A DNA stretch of 9,125 nucleotides from Anaerolineales bacterium (GCA_017999235.1 JAGOBN010000118.1:1-9125); one strand, 5' to 3'. Numbered from the stretch's first letter, positions 1-6,821 are shown. Translations and numbers: made by a program. The notes: generated from the sequence alone by a model not told the origin.

Positions 1-30
1 ACCAGGGAGTGCGTGGGGAAATTTTGTTCT

Positions 31-804
31 CTAGCTTTGAACACAATCTATGCTATCCGCATCTGCGGGGTGGGGGGCGGCGCTCGGCCGGGTCCAAACA
101 CGCAGCCCGGCCAGTGCCACGACCAAAATCACCAGCGCACCCATCTGGTTGGCCCGCCATCCCCCCGCCCAGACGACGCTGTCCCCGCGAAATGCCTCCA
201 AAAACACCCGGCTCGCCGCCAGGCCGGCCAGGGCCAGCAGGCCGTTGCGCCCGCCGAGGTCGGCGCGCCACGGGCCAAACCAAGTCAGAGCTAACACCGC
301 CAGCGCGGCCGCCGTTTCGTAGAGCTGGACGGGATGCCGCATCGCGCCCCAGAGTGAGACCGCCCACGGCACGGCGGCCGGCGCCCCAAAGGCTTCACCG
401 CTCAGAAAATTCGCGGCGCTCAGGCCCGCGGCAAACACCGCCAGCGCCGGGGCCAGCGCATCCAGGGAGGGGCGCAGGCGCAGCCCCTGCCGCTGCCCGA
501 GGACTAAGGCCGTGACCAGCCCAACCGCCAGGCCGGCCTCGGCCCACAGCGTGGCCGGCGTGAGGGCCAGGATGGCCCACGGATCGGCCTGGTAAGCCGC
601 GCCATGCTGAAAGACATGCCCAGCGCGCGCGCCGATCACGCCGGCGACCAAGCTGGTGAAAGCCAGAGTGGTGAGGGCTTCGGCGGGCAGGCCCAAACGC
701 AGCGCCCGGCGCTCCGCCAGCCAGATGCCCGTCCACACCGCCATCAGAATCACCAGCCCGGGCAGTTGAATGGCCACAGGGCCGATTTGCAGAATAGGGT
801 ACAT
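31..804 (-). CDS. Lgt-like multi-pass membrane protein, probably catalytically degenerate
   Basis: 257 aa, hydrophobic throughout with about seven membrane segments, and similar in layout to prolipoprotein diacylglyceryl transferase (Lgt), the inner-membrane enzyme that moves diacylglycerol from phosphatidylglycerol to lipobox cysteines. Lgt hallmarks seen: GARAGHVF (res 58-65), NFLSGEAFG (132-140), RHPVQLYE (156-163), EAFRGD (203-208) and NQMGAL (219-224). Two key positions are altered. The arginine of the family motif GRxGNF (E. coli Arg143) aligns with Ser129 (SAANF), and the histidine of SFHGG (E. coli His103) aligns with Glu89 (LWAEAG). I therefore infer that it is not a standard Lgt. 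The only cysteine is Cys254 near the C-terminus, so a CcdA/DsbD-like thiol relay is also unlikely. The ATG at 804 is chosen over an upstream in-frame start at 858 because it has GGAGG (814-818) 9 bases upstream and lies 1 base after the thioredoxin stop. Last gene of a three-gene operon. Confidence 0.8.
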   Translation of the reverse strand: MYPILQIGPVAIQLPGLVILMAVWTGIWLAERRALRLGLPAEALTTLAFTSLVAGVIGARAGHVFQHGAAYQADPWAILALTPATLWAEAGLAVGLVTALVLGQRQGLRLRPSLDALAPALAVFAAGLSAANFLSGEAFGAPAAVPWAVSLWGAMRHPVQLYETAAALAVLALTWFGPWRADLGGRNGLLALAGLAASRVFLEAFRGDSVVWAGGWRANQMGALVILVVALAGLRVWTRPSAAPHPADADSIDCVQS

Positions 805-805
805 C

Positions 806-1384
806 TCAGGGCGCCTCCGCCAGCAGGGCTTCCACCTGGGAGCGCAGCAAAGCCTCACTCAACGGCCCGCCAATCACCACCGCCCGGATGACGCCGCGCC
901 GGTCAACAAAGAAGGTGGTGGGGGTGGCGCGCAGCTGATAAGCGCCGCTCATCTCGCCGGAGTGATCAAAGACCGTGGCAAACGAGATCCCCAGGCGATC
1001 GGCAAACGCGCGCGCCGCCAGTTGATCGTCTTGAAAAGTGGTGTTGACACCCAGGATCACCAAGCCCTGGCTCTGCAACGCCTGGTGCGTGCGTTCGAGC
1101 GCGGGCATTTCCGCCTGGCAGGGAACGCACCAGGAAGCCCAAAAATTCAGCACGACCACCTGGCCGCGCAAATCCGTCAGGGCCAGGGTGCGTTCATCCC
1201 GGGTGGGCAAAGAAAACGCCGGCGCGGAGAAGCCTTCGCGCGGGCTGGGCGGCGGCGCACCGTTGGTGGTGCCGGCGGGTTCGGCGCGCGTGGCGGCCGC
1301 CCAGCTCAAGCCCAGCACCAACACGCCCGTCACCAGCGGCCACCAGGCGCGGGAAAGGATCACACGCTCCCAGCGCTCCTTCAC
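806..1384 (-). CDS. Membrane-anchored TlpA/ResA-family thiol-disulfide oxidoreductase
   Basis: 192 aa. A single N-terminal membrane segment (about res 14-32) anchors a thioredoxin-fold domain outside the cytoplasmic membrane. The AhpC/TSA-Redoxin/TlpA signature is clear: FSLPTRDERTLALTDLRGQ (57-75), then VVVLNFWASWCVPC with the CXXC pair at Cys86 and Cys89, and the cis-proline loop RATPTTFFVD with Pro155. Such proteins reduce or exchange disulfides, classically in cytochrome c maturation, but no cytochrome or ccm gene is visible here, so the substrate is unknown. The start is GTG (1382-1384) with GGAGG 7 bases upstream. It overlaps the Nudix stop as GTGA, indicating translational coupling. 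The next methionine is past the active site, so no alternative ATG is possible. Confidence 0.92.
   Translation of the reverse strand: MKERWERVILSRAWWPLVTGVLVLGLSWAAATRAEPAGTTNGAPPPSPREGFSAPAFSLPTRDERTLALTDLRGQVVVLNFWASWCVPCQAEMPALERTHQALQSQGLVILGVNTTFQDDQLAARAFADRLGISFATVFDHSGEMSGAYQLRATPTTFFVDRRGVIRAVVIGGPLSEALLRSQVEALLAEAP
814..818 (-). promoter_or_regulatory. Ribosome binding site for the Lgt-like gene
   Basis: GGAGG on the minus strand, 9 bases before the ATG at 804 and inside the 3' end of the thioredoxin gene. It decides the start and supports translation coupled to the upstream gene. Confidence 0.6.
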
Positions 1385-1875
1385 GGGTGTGCCTCCGCCG
1401 GCCAGGGTGTGATGGCGTGGCCGGCCAATGCGCCGGCGGCGTCATAGACCATGTGATACACCTGGGGTGGGGCGTGGCGCAGCACCGCGGGCAGGACCAA
1501 GTGCAGATTGCTCACGACGTCCGGGTGGCGCACCGCTTCGGCCTGAGGCCACCAGCGCAGCTCGCCTTCCGGTGTGAAGTGCGGGTCGCCGGCCGGCGCC
1601 TCCGCTGTAAACAGATAGAGGCCGCCATCCGCGATTTCAAAGCCCGTCCACGTCAGGGTGCCGGCGAACCGCGCCGTCGGCAGGCGGTATCCGGTCTCTT
1701 CCTCCACTTCCCGCAGGCAAGCGGCCAAGGGGGTCTCGCCGGCGTGCAGTTTGCCGCCGACGCCATTCCACCGGTCTTGATTGGGCGGGCGCCGGCGATG
1801 CAGCAACAGCACCTGATCGGTGCGGGTCAGGAAACACAGGGTGTAGGCGAAGGACGGCGGCATCATGCCGGCCAT
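1381..1875 (-). CDS. Nudix hydrolase, MutT/8-oxo-dGTP diphosphatase-like
   Basis: 164 aa from the ATG at 1875. A complete Nudix box G(x5)E(x7)REVxEExG spans Gly41-Tyr63: GKLHAGE, then REVEEETGY with the metal-binding glutamates Glu56, Glu59 and Glu60. The lead-in CFLTRTDQVLLLHRRRPPN and WNGVGGKLHAGE resemble MutT-type nucleotide-pool sanitisers that hydrolyse oxidised dNTPs to monophosphates. Substrate specificity cannot be read from sequence. Alternative starts at 1866 and 1863 (161 or 160 aa) are equally possible, because none of the three has a clear Shine-Dalgarno, unlike the neighbouring genes. An upstream start at 1968 would overlap the recombinase by about 50 bases and add a non-conserved, basic Pro/Arg-rich leader, so it is rejected. 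It heads the Nudix-thioredoxin-Lgt-like operon; a link with oxidative damage defence is inference. Confidence 0.88.
   Translation of the reverse strand: MAGMMPPSFAYTLCFLTRTDQVLLLHRRRPPNQDRWNGVGGKLHAGETPLAACLREVEEETGYRLPTARFAGTLTWTGFEIADGGLYLFTAEAPAGDPHFTPEGELRWWPQAEAVRHPDVVSNLHLVLPAVLRHAPPQVYHMVYDAAGALAGHAITPWPAEAHP
1392..1396 (-). promoter_or_regulatory. Ribosome binding site deciding the GTG start of the thioredoxin gene
   Basis: GGAGG on the minus strand, 7 bases before the GTG at 1384 and inside the end of the Nudix gene. It supports a non-ATG start and coupling through the GTGA overlap. Confidence 0.65.
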
Positions 1876-1896
1876 GATACCCGAAACTTTTGAGGG

Positions 1897-1912
1897 CCCC
1901 GCTGGAGCGGGG
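1897..1912 (-). terminator. GC-rich hairpin between recombinase stop and Nudix gene
   Basis: On the minus strand CCCCGC-TCCA-GCGGGG forms a 6-bp all-GC stem with a 4-base loop, starting 4 bases after the recombinase TAA (1916-1918). No U-tract follows (CCCTCAAAAG), so it may be an imperfect terminator, an attenuating hairpin or an mRNA-stabilising element before the Nudix gene. Confidence 0.4.
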
Positions 1913-1915
1913 GGC

Positions 1916-2881
1916 TTATTCGTCGGGCAGCTCGATCTTCTCCGCCGCGCGTTGGCGCGCGCTTTCACCGCGCCGGTCGTAGTTGCTGGTGGTGACCGGC
2001 GAGCTGTGGCCCAGCAGCTTCTGGACGGTCACCAGATCGACGCTTTTGTCCAGCAAGTTGCCGGCAAACGTGCGCCGAAAATCATGCCAGGTGACGTGCT
2101 CGGCCAGCCCGGCTTGTTTGGCCCGCTTCGCTAAAAGCTGGGCCAGTCCTTCATCCGTCAAACCCCGCCCCGGCGCCACCGTGCCGCCCTTTCGCACCGG
2201 GCAAAAGAGCGGGCCGGCCGCGCCGCCGCGCGCCCTGCGCCACGTTTGCAGCCGCGCCTGCGCGTTGCGGTGCAGGTAGACAATCCGCACTTTGTTGCCC
2301 TTGCCGCGCACGCGGAATTGCCCCTGGCCCTCCACTTCTTTCCAATCCGTCAGGTTCAACGAACACAGCTCCGAGCGCCGCAAGCCCGTGGACCAGGCCG
2401 CCGCGAACAGCGCCGCGTCCCGCGCCCCGGCCGGCGTCTCATCTTGCGCGCATACCTGGAGCAGGGCGCTCAACTCGGCAGGGGCGATGTGCCGGCCCTT
2501 GGGCAGGCGCTGGCCGGCCACGTCATGCACCGCGGCCACGCGCGCCGCCTGGCCGGCCACCTCGTCGCGCTGTTCTTTGGAGAGATCGCGGCTCTCATAG
2601 GCCAGGTCGGCCATCCGGCGCGCCCACCAGCGCACGGCCGCCAGCGCCCGGTTGATGGAGTTGGGAGAACGTTTGTTCTTCTGCAGCCCCGCGGCGTATT
2701 CCTCAACCAGCAGCTTGGTGATGGGCCGGCCGGCGCGCCAGGTCTCAAAGGCTGTCAGGTCCGACAGGTACGCCCGTTGAGAATGCGCCGAGAGCAAGCG
2801 CGGGTCGCGCTGGAGTTCGGCTTCGATCCGTTTTAGGGTTTGTTCGCGGGCGCGCTTTTCTGACAGAGCTAGGTCGGTCAT
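1916..2881 (-). CDS. Tyrosine recombinase / phage-type integrase (XerC/D-like)
   Basis: 321 aa, a usual size for Xer-like recombinases. The N-terminal SAM-like core-binding domain covers about res 25-100 (SAHSQRAYLSDLTAFETW). The catalytic domain covers about 130-310 with all expected residues: Arg168 in STGLRRSEL, Lys194 or Lys197 in RGKGNK, His266 and Arg269 in HDFRRTFA, His292 in LLGHSS, and the nucleophile Tyr301 in SNYDRRGE. It cuts and rejoins DNA at specific sites through a 3'-phosphotyrosyl intermediate. The ATG has GGAGG (2891-2895) 9 bases upstream and a strong promoter behind that. No other mobile-element gene, terminal repeat or tRNA target is visible, so it may be a solo recombinase, a remnant of an integrated element, or a housekeeping Xer. 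It carries four copies of the GGCCGGCC octamer, so its composition matches the rest of the window and recent foreign origin is not evident. Confidence 0.93.
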   Translation of the reverse strand: MTDLALSEKRAREQTLKRIEAELQRDPRLLSAHSQRAYLSDLTAFETWRAGRPITKLLVEEYAAGLQKNKRSPNSINRALAAVRWWARRMADLAYESRDLSKEQRDEVAGQAARVAAVHDVAGQRLPKGRHIAPAELSALLQVCAQDETPAGARDAALFAAAWSTGLRRSELCSLNLTDWKEVEGQGQFRVRGKGNKVRIVYLHRNAQARLQTWRRARGGAAGPLFCPVRKGGTVAPGRGLTDEGLAQLLAKRAKQAGLAEHVTWHDFRRTFAGNLLDKSVDLVTVQKLLGHSSPVTTSNYDRRGESARQRAAEKIELPDE

Positions 2882-2890
2882 GGGCTTAGG

Positions 2891-2895
2891 CCTCC
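2891..2895 (-). promoter_or_regulatory. Ribosome binding site of the recombinase gene
   Basis: GGAGG on the minus strand, 9 bases before the ATG at 2881. Confidence 0.65.
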
Positions 2896-2908
2896 GGAAA
2901 GGGCTTTT

Positions 2909-2952
2909 GATTTATTATACGGGATAACTTACATTATCACAAGTAATAAATC
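2909..2952. repeat. 44-bp dyad symmetry upstream of the recombinase, with dif-like centre
   Basis: Two nested inverted repeats share one axis (between 2930 and 2931): outer arms GATTTATTA (2909-2917) and TAATAAATC (2944-2952), 9/9 complementary, and inner arms GATAA (2923-2927) and TTATC (2934-2938), separated by the 6 bases CTTACA. The ATAA-N6-TTAT core matches the geometry of Xer dif sites (two 11-bp arms around 6 bp), but the outer bases match E. coli or B. subtilis dif poorly. It could be an operator, the recombinase's own crossover site, or both. Confidence 0.6.
2914..2942 (-). promoter_or_regulatory. Sigma-70-type promoter of the recombinase gene
   Basis: Minus strand: -35 TTGTGA (2942-2937), 17-base spacer, -10 TATAAT (2919-2914), a perfect -10 hexamer. 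Predicted transcription start is near 2907, giving a 5' leader of about 26 bases that contains the GGAGG. It lies in a conspicuous AT-rich island in otherwise GC-rich DNA and is covered by the dyad at 2909-2952, so binding at the dyad would compete with RNA polymerase. Confidence 0.7.
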
Positions 2953-2990
2953 GGCAGATTCCGGCGCACCCGGCCCGCCTCCGGCTGGCT

Positions 2991-5900
2991 TCAGGGTGTG
3001 TCCCGCAGTTCCAGAAAGGCGGCCACAACGTGCGGATCAAAGTGGCGGCCGGCCTCCGCGCGCAGATACTGCTTGATCTGGTCATCCGGCCAGGCCGGCC
3101 GATAAGGCCGGTCGGAGCGCAGCGCGTCCCACACATCCACCACTGCGAAGATCCGGGCCGCCAGCGGTATCTGCTCGCCCAGGAGCCCGCGTGGATAGCC
3201 GGCCCCGTCCCATCTCTCGTGATGACAGTAGGGAATGTCCAGCGCCGGCCGCAGGAAAGCAATCGGCGACAGCATGGCATAGGCCAACTCGGGATGCCGG
3301 CGCATCACCCCCCACTCCTCCGGGGTCAACGGCCCCGGTTTGAACAGGATGGCGTCTGGCACCCCCATCTTGCCGATATCGTGCAGGAGCGCACCACGCC
3401 GGATGTGCACCAGCGCTTCCGCCTCCACGTCCAGCGCGTGCGCCAGAGCGAGCGTCCGGTCGGTGACGCGCTGAGAATGCCCTTCCGTCTCCCGGTCCCG
3501 CAGATCCAGCGCCCGCGACCAGCCCGCGATGGTGGCATCGTACGCCTGGGTCAATTCGGCATTGGAGCGCTGGAGCTGGTCGAACAGCCCGACATTCTCC
3601 ACCGCCAAAGCGGCTTGCCCGGCCAGCGTTTCGAGGTAATCCAGCCACTCGCTGTCGGGCCTCAGCGGCGCGCGATGAAAGACCTCCAGCACCCCTTTGA
3701 TCTGGCCCCGGAAGATCAAAGGCGCGGCATAGTACGCGGCAAAGGCCTCCTCCGCCAGCGTGTCCGTGCGGGTCACCGGCTCGGCGGAATGGGCCAGGTC
3801 CGGGATGGCCACCAGCCGCCGGGCCTGAAGCGCCGGCCCAATCGGCCCCTCGCCCAGCGGGAAACGTGCTCGCTCAATGGCCCGCGTCCGGAAACCCCGG
3901 CTGGCGGTGTGTTCCAACACCTGTTGGCGCGCGTCAAGCAGCAGCACGGCCGCCGCATCCACGCCCAATTGGCTGAGAGTCTGATCGAGCAGGACGTTCA
4001 AGATCGGACGCAGTTCCAGGCTGGAGGCAATGGTCGCGTCCACCTGACGCAGGGCCTGCACATAGCGCAGGCGGCGCTGGGTTTCCGCAAACAGGTGCGC
4101 GTTCTGCAAGGCCACCGCCGTCTGGTTGGCAAACAACAGCAGCAGCCGCTCATCGCGGTCGGTGAAGGCCGCCAGCCGGCGGCTCAGAATGCCCAGGACG
4201 CCGCGCAATTGCCCCTGGTATTGCACCGGCACCCACAATCCGGAACGGAAACTCGGATCGACCATCACGTAGCGCGGGTCGGCGTACAGGTCGGAGACGC
4301 GCACGGGCAAGCGGGTTCGCACCACCTCGGCCGCGAAACTGTTTTCGCCTTCCAGCCGGGGAGCCAGGTCGTCCAGCCGCGCGCGGGCGCCGGCGCCGTG
4401 GCCCAGGTTGAGCTCGAATTTGAGCGTCTGCGCGGCGGCGTCATAGCGGAAGAAGCCCAGCACATCGGCGTGCAGAGCCTGGACGATGATTTTGGCGAGA
4501 TACTCGAGCATGGCGCGCAGTTCGAGCTGGCTGTTCAGCGCCAGGCCGGCGTCATGCACCAGGGCCAGCTCGTCCGCCCGCCCGCGCACCTCTTCCAGGA
4601 CCCGCGCGTTGTAGACGGCGCTCGCGGCATGGCTGGCCAGCAGAGTCAGCAGGTTGACGTCGGCCTCGCTGAAACAGCGGCCGGCCGGCTCGGTGTCATC
4701 AATTTGCAGCGCCCCGATCAAGACGCCGCCGGCCAGCATCGGCACGCACAACAGCGCGCGCAGCGGGATGTGGCCGAACTGGGCCGAACGGCCCTCCCAG
4801 GTCTGATAATCGTCCACAATCAGCGGCTGGCCGGTCAGCGCCACCCGCCCGGCGGCCCCCTCCCCCAGCCGCAGGCGCATGTTCGGCGGGATCGGCAGCC
4901 CCCGGACAACCGCGATTTCCAAATCGTCGGTCGTTGGATCATACAAGGCGACCAGCGCGCCGGTGGCCGGGATCAAATCCAAAGCGCGCGTGATGATGGT
5001 CTCCAGCAGCCAGGGCAGGTCTTGTTGAGCGGCCAGTTCGCGGGCGGTGGCGTGCAAAGCCGCAAACTCGTCGGCGCGGCGCCGGGTCTGTTCGTGCAGC
5101 GCCGCGCGCTGCAGCGCGTTGGCGGCGATATCGGCGATGGCCTCCAAGAGCCGCACCTGAACCGGCTCGATCGCGTGCCGGCTGCCCACGGCCAGCGCGC
5201 CCACCGTCTGGTGCTGGGCGATGAGCGGCACAATGGCCGCAGCCACCACCCCCTCCGCCAACGCCAGCCGCCGCGGATGGGGATCGTGCCGCACCGTGTT
5301 GCTGACATACGTTTGGCCGGTGGCGATCACCCGCCCGCTGGCCCCCTCGCCGGCCGGCAGGCGCTGGCCGACGGAAGCCTCCCAGTCCCCGCGCGCCAAT
5401 TCCACCCAGGTCGCGCCGGTCTCTGGCTCCACACTCACCAGGGCCACATCTTCCACATCCAATAAAGCCCGGGCTTGATCCAGGATCACGGGCAGCATAT
5501 CGGCGCGCGTCGCGGCAGCGCGCAGCGCCGTGCTGATCGCGACCATGGCTGCCTGCTGGCGCTCATGCTGCTTGCGGGCGGTGATATCGTCCTTGACGGC
5601 CAGGAAATGCGTGATGCGGCCGGCGCCGTCCAAGACCGGCGAGATGGAGGCGCTCTCCCAGTACAGTTCGCCGTTTTTCTTGCGGTTGTGGAACTCCCCG
5701 CGCCACTCGCCGCCGGCGGTGATGGTCGCCCACAGGCGCTGGTATTCCTCGGGCGGAGTCTCGCCCGATTGGAGCAGACGGGGGTTCTGGCCCAGCGCCT
5801 CTTCCAGGGTGTACCCGGTGGTCTTGGAGAAACCGGCATTGACGTACTGGATGGCGCCGGCCAGATCGGTGATGACGATGGAGGCCGGACTCTGCTCGAC

Positions 5901-6674
5901 GGCTTGGGAGAGCTGGCGCAGCCGCGCTTCAGCCCGTTTGCGCTCGGTGATGTCCGTCACGATCACCTGGACCGCCGGCTGGCCTTGATAGGGCAGCGCC
6001 GTGGCCATCACTTCCACCTGGATGGGCGTGCCGTCCAGTTTGAGGTAAGTATCCTCAACCGGGTACAGTCCGGTTTCGCCCGCCAGCATCCGGCGGATGC
6101 GCTCCCCGGCTTCCACCAGCCCGTCCGGATGGACAATCTCCGCCAGCGACCGGCCGACGATCTCCGCTTCCGTGGCCGCGCCCAGCAACCGCGCGCCGGC
6201 CGGGTTGGTAAACACGATCTTCCCCGCCGCGTGCACGGCGATGGCCACCGGGGCCACCTCCAGCAGATTGCGGTAACGCGCCTCGCTTTCCCGCAGAGCG
6301 TCTTCCGCCCGTTGGTGCTCGGGGATGTCGCGCAGGGCGGCCGAATTCCACGCGCTCACCCGCCCCGGCTCGCCAGGCAGGATCAAGCCGTCCGCCGATT
6401 GCTCCACGAGCTGCCGCGTCTGGGTCTGAGCCTGGAGCGCTAACTGCAAGGGGCGCCACCAGCGCCAAGCCAAGACCGTGAGACCCATCAGCACCACCCC
6501 CGCACCGAGGAGCACCGCATCAACATAGGCCCGGCGTTCAGGGGCTAAGAGCCAGTCTTCCAGGGGTTGGAAGCCCCCCAGAGCAAAATCCAGCAGAAGC
6601 AGTGCGGCGGTCAGGGCGGCCACCACTCCGATCTCGCGGCGGGACGGGGGATTCCAAACGGGGGACTCTGACAT
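2991..6674 (-). CDS. Membrane sensor PAS-PAS-GAFx4-HD-GYP, probable c-di-GMP phosphodiesterase
   Basis: 1227 aa. Order: two membrane segments (about 14-35 and 51-72), a collapsed PAS remnant (87-130), PAS (131-246, ending TDITERKRAE), PAS (253-368, with GYTLEEALGQ and KDDITARK), GAF (about 388-524, 553-690, 718-858 and 886-1028, joined by helical linkers), then HD-GYP (about 1045-1224). HD-GYP enzymes hydrolyse cyclic-di-GMP to pGpG or GMP at a two- or three-metal centre. Matching residues are present: Glu1064 and His1066 (EGHSQRV), His1098-Asp1099 (LLHDIGK), His1127 (RRHPE), His1151-His1152 (CHHERWDG), GAGYP (1157-1161) and Asp1180 (VVDVWDAL), so activity is likely. No bilin-binding signature is evident in the GAF domains; the ligands are unknown. 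The ATG at 6674 has GAGG (6684-6687) 9 bases upstream and is followed directly by the membrane segments. An in-frame extension to 6983 would run into the divergent gene and is rejected. Transcribed divergently from the GGDEF gene. Confidence 0.93.
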   Translation of the reverse strand: MSESPVWNPPSRREIGVVAALTAALLLLDFALGGFQPLEDWLLAPERRAYVDAVLLGAGVVLMGLTVLAWRWWRPLQLALQAQTQTRQLVEQSADGLILPGEPGRVSAWNSAALRDIPEHQRAEDALRESEARYRNLLEVAPVAIAVHAAGKIVFTNPAGARLLGAATEAEIVGRSLAEIVHPDGLVEAGERIRRMLAGETGLYPVEDTYLKLDGTPIQVEVMATALPYQGQPAVQVIVTDITERKRAEARLRQLSQAVEQSPASIVITDLAGAIQYVNAGFSKTTGYTLEEALGQNPRLLQSGETPPEEYQRLWATITAGGEWRGEFHNRKKNGELYWESASISPVLDGAGRITHFLAVKDDITARKQHERQQAAMVAISTALRAAATRADMLPVILDQARALLDVEDVALVSVEPETGATWVELARGDWEASVGQRLPAGEGASGRVIATGQTYVSNTVRHDPHPRRLALAEGVVAAAIVPLIAQHQTVGALAVGSRHAIEPVQVRLLEAIADIAANALQRAALHEQTRRRADEFAALHATARELAAQQDLPWLLETIITRALDLIPATGALVALYDPTTDDLEIAVVRGLPIPPNMRLRLGEGAAGRVALTGQPLIVDDYQTWEGRSAQFGHIPLRALLCVPMLAGGVLIGALQIDDTEPAGRCFSEADVNLLTLLASHAASAVYNARVLEEVRGRADELALVHDAGLALNSQLELRAMLEYLAKIIVQALHADVLGFFRYDAAAQTLKFELNLGHGAGARARLDDLAPRLEGENSFAAEVVRTRLPVRVSDLYADPRYVMVDPSFRSGLWVPVQYQGQLRGVLGILSRRLAAFTDRDERLLLLFANQTAVALQNAHLFAETQRRLRYVQALRQVDATIASSLELRPILNVLLDQTLSQLGVDAAAVLLLDARQQVLEHTASRGFRTRAIERARFPLGEGPIGPALQARRLVAIPDLAHSAEPVTRTDTLAEEAFAAYYAAPLIFRGQIKGVLEVFHRAPLRPDSEWLDYLETLAGQAALAVENVGLFDQLQRSNAELTQAYDATIAGWSRALDLRDRETEGHSQRVTDRTLALAHALDVEAEALVHIRRGALLHDIGKMGVPDAILFKPGPLTPEEWGVMRRHPELAYAMLSPIAFLRPALDIPYCHHERWDGAGYPRGLLGEQIPLAARIFAVVDVWDALRSDRPYRPAWPDDQIKQYLRAEAGRHFDPHVVAAFLELRDTP
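6285..6416 (-). other. Collapsed PAS domain remnant inside the HD-GYP sensor
   Basis: Residues 87-130 of the protein begin like a PAS core (LVEQSADGLILPGEPGRVSA, then WNSAA) and pass directly into a typical PAS end plus linker (LRDIPEHQRAEDALRESE, compare the common LRDITERKRAEEALRESE). The roughly 70 central residues of a PAS fold are missing. I infer an in-frame internal deletion that kept the signalling helix. Confidence 0.55.
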
Positions 6675-6683
6675 AGGAGCTTT

Positions 6684-6687
6684 CCTC
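6684..6687 (-). promoter_or_regulatory. Ribosome binding site of the HD-GYP sensor gene
   Basis: GAGG (within GAGGAAAG) on the minus strand, 9 bases before the ATG at 6674. It supports this start over the long upstream extension. Confidence 0.55.
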
Positions 6688-6799
6688 GTCACCTGAACCC
6701 GGCGTAAGCCGATCAGCCCGCCCAAATGTGGAGCGGCACAGGTTCCATCACCGCGTCGGCGCCCAGGCAACTTAGCTGGCTGGAATTTTGGCCGGGTTT

Positions 6800-6821
6800 G
6801 CCCATCCCGCCAGAGATGGGC
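6800..6821. repeat. 7-bp inverted repeat, candidate operator
   Basis: GCCCATC and GATGGGC arms with 8 bases between, placed between the candidate -35 and -10 boxes of the GGDEF gene. Either a repressor operator or a chance dyad. Confidence 0.35.

Noticed and set aside
1..30. Terminator after the Lgt-like gene
   Set aside because: The 30 bases past the TAG stop show no hairpin; any terminator lies outside the window.
1876..1968. N-terminal extension of the Nudix protein to 1968
   Set aside because: It overlaps the conserved end of the recombinase gene and gives a basic, Pro-rich leader not expected in Nudix proteins.
3030..5465. Very long plus-strand open frame (811 codons) opposite the HD-GYP sensor
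   Set aside because: The reading is rich in Gln, His, Arg and Pro without domain motifs, and the minus frame has continuous PAS/GAF/HD-GYP homology. It is the typical antisense shadow of a GC-rich gene.
5475..6443. Second long plus-strand open frame (322 codons) opposite the same gene
   Set aside because: Same low-complexity antisense composition and no recognisable domain; the opposite strand encodes PAS and GAF domains.
2991..6674. Phytochrome-type photoreceptor
   Set aside because: PAS and GAF domains are present, but I see no PHY domain and no bilin-binding Cys-His motif in the GAF units.
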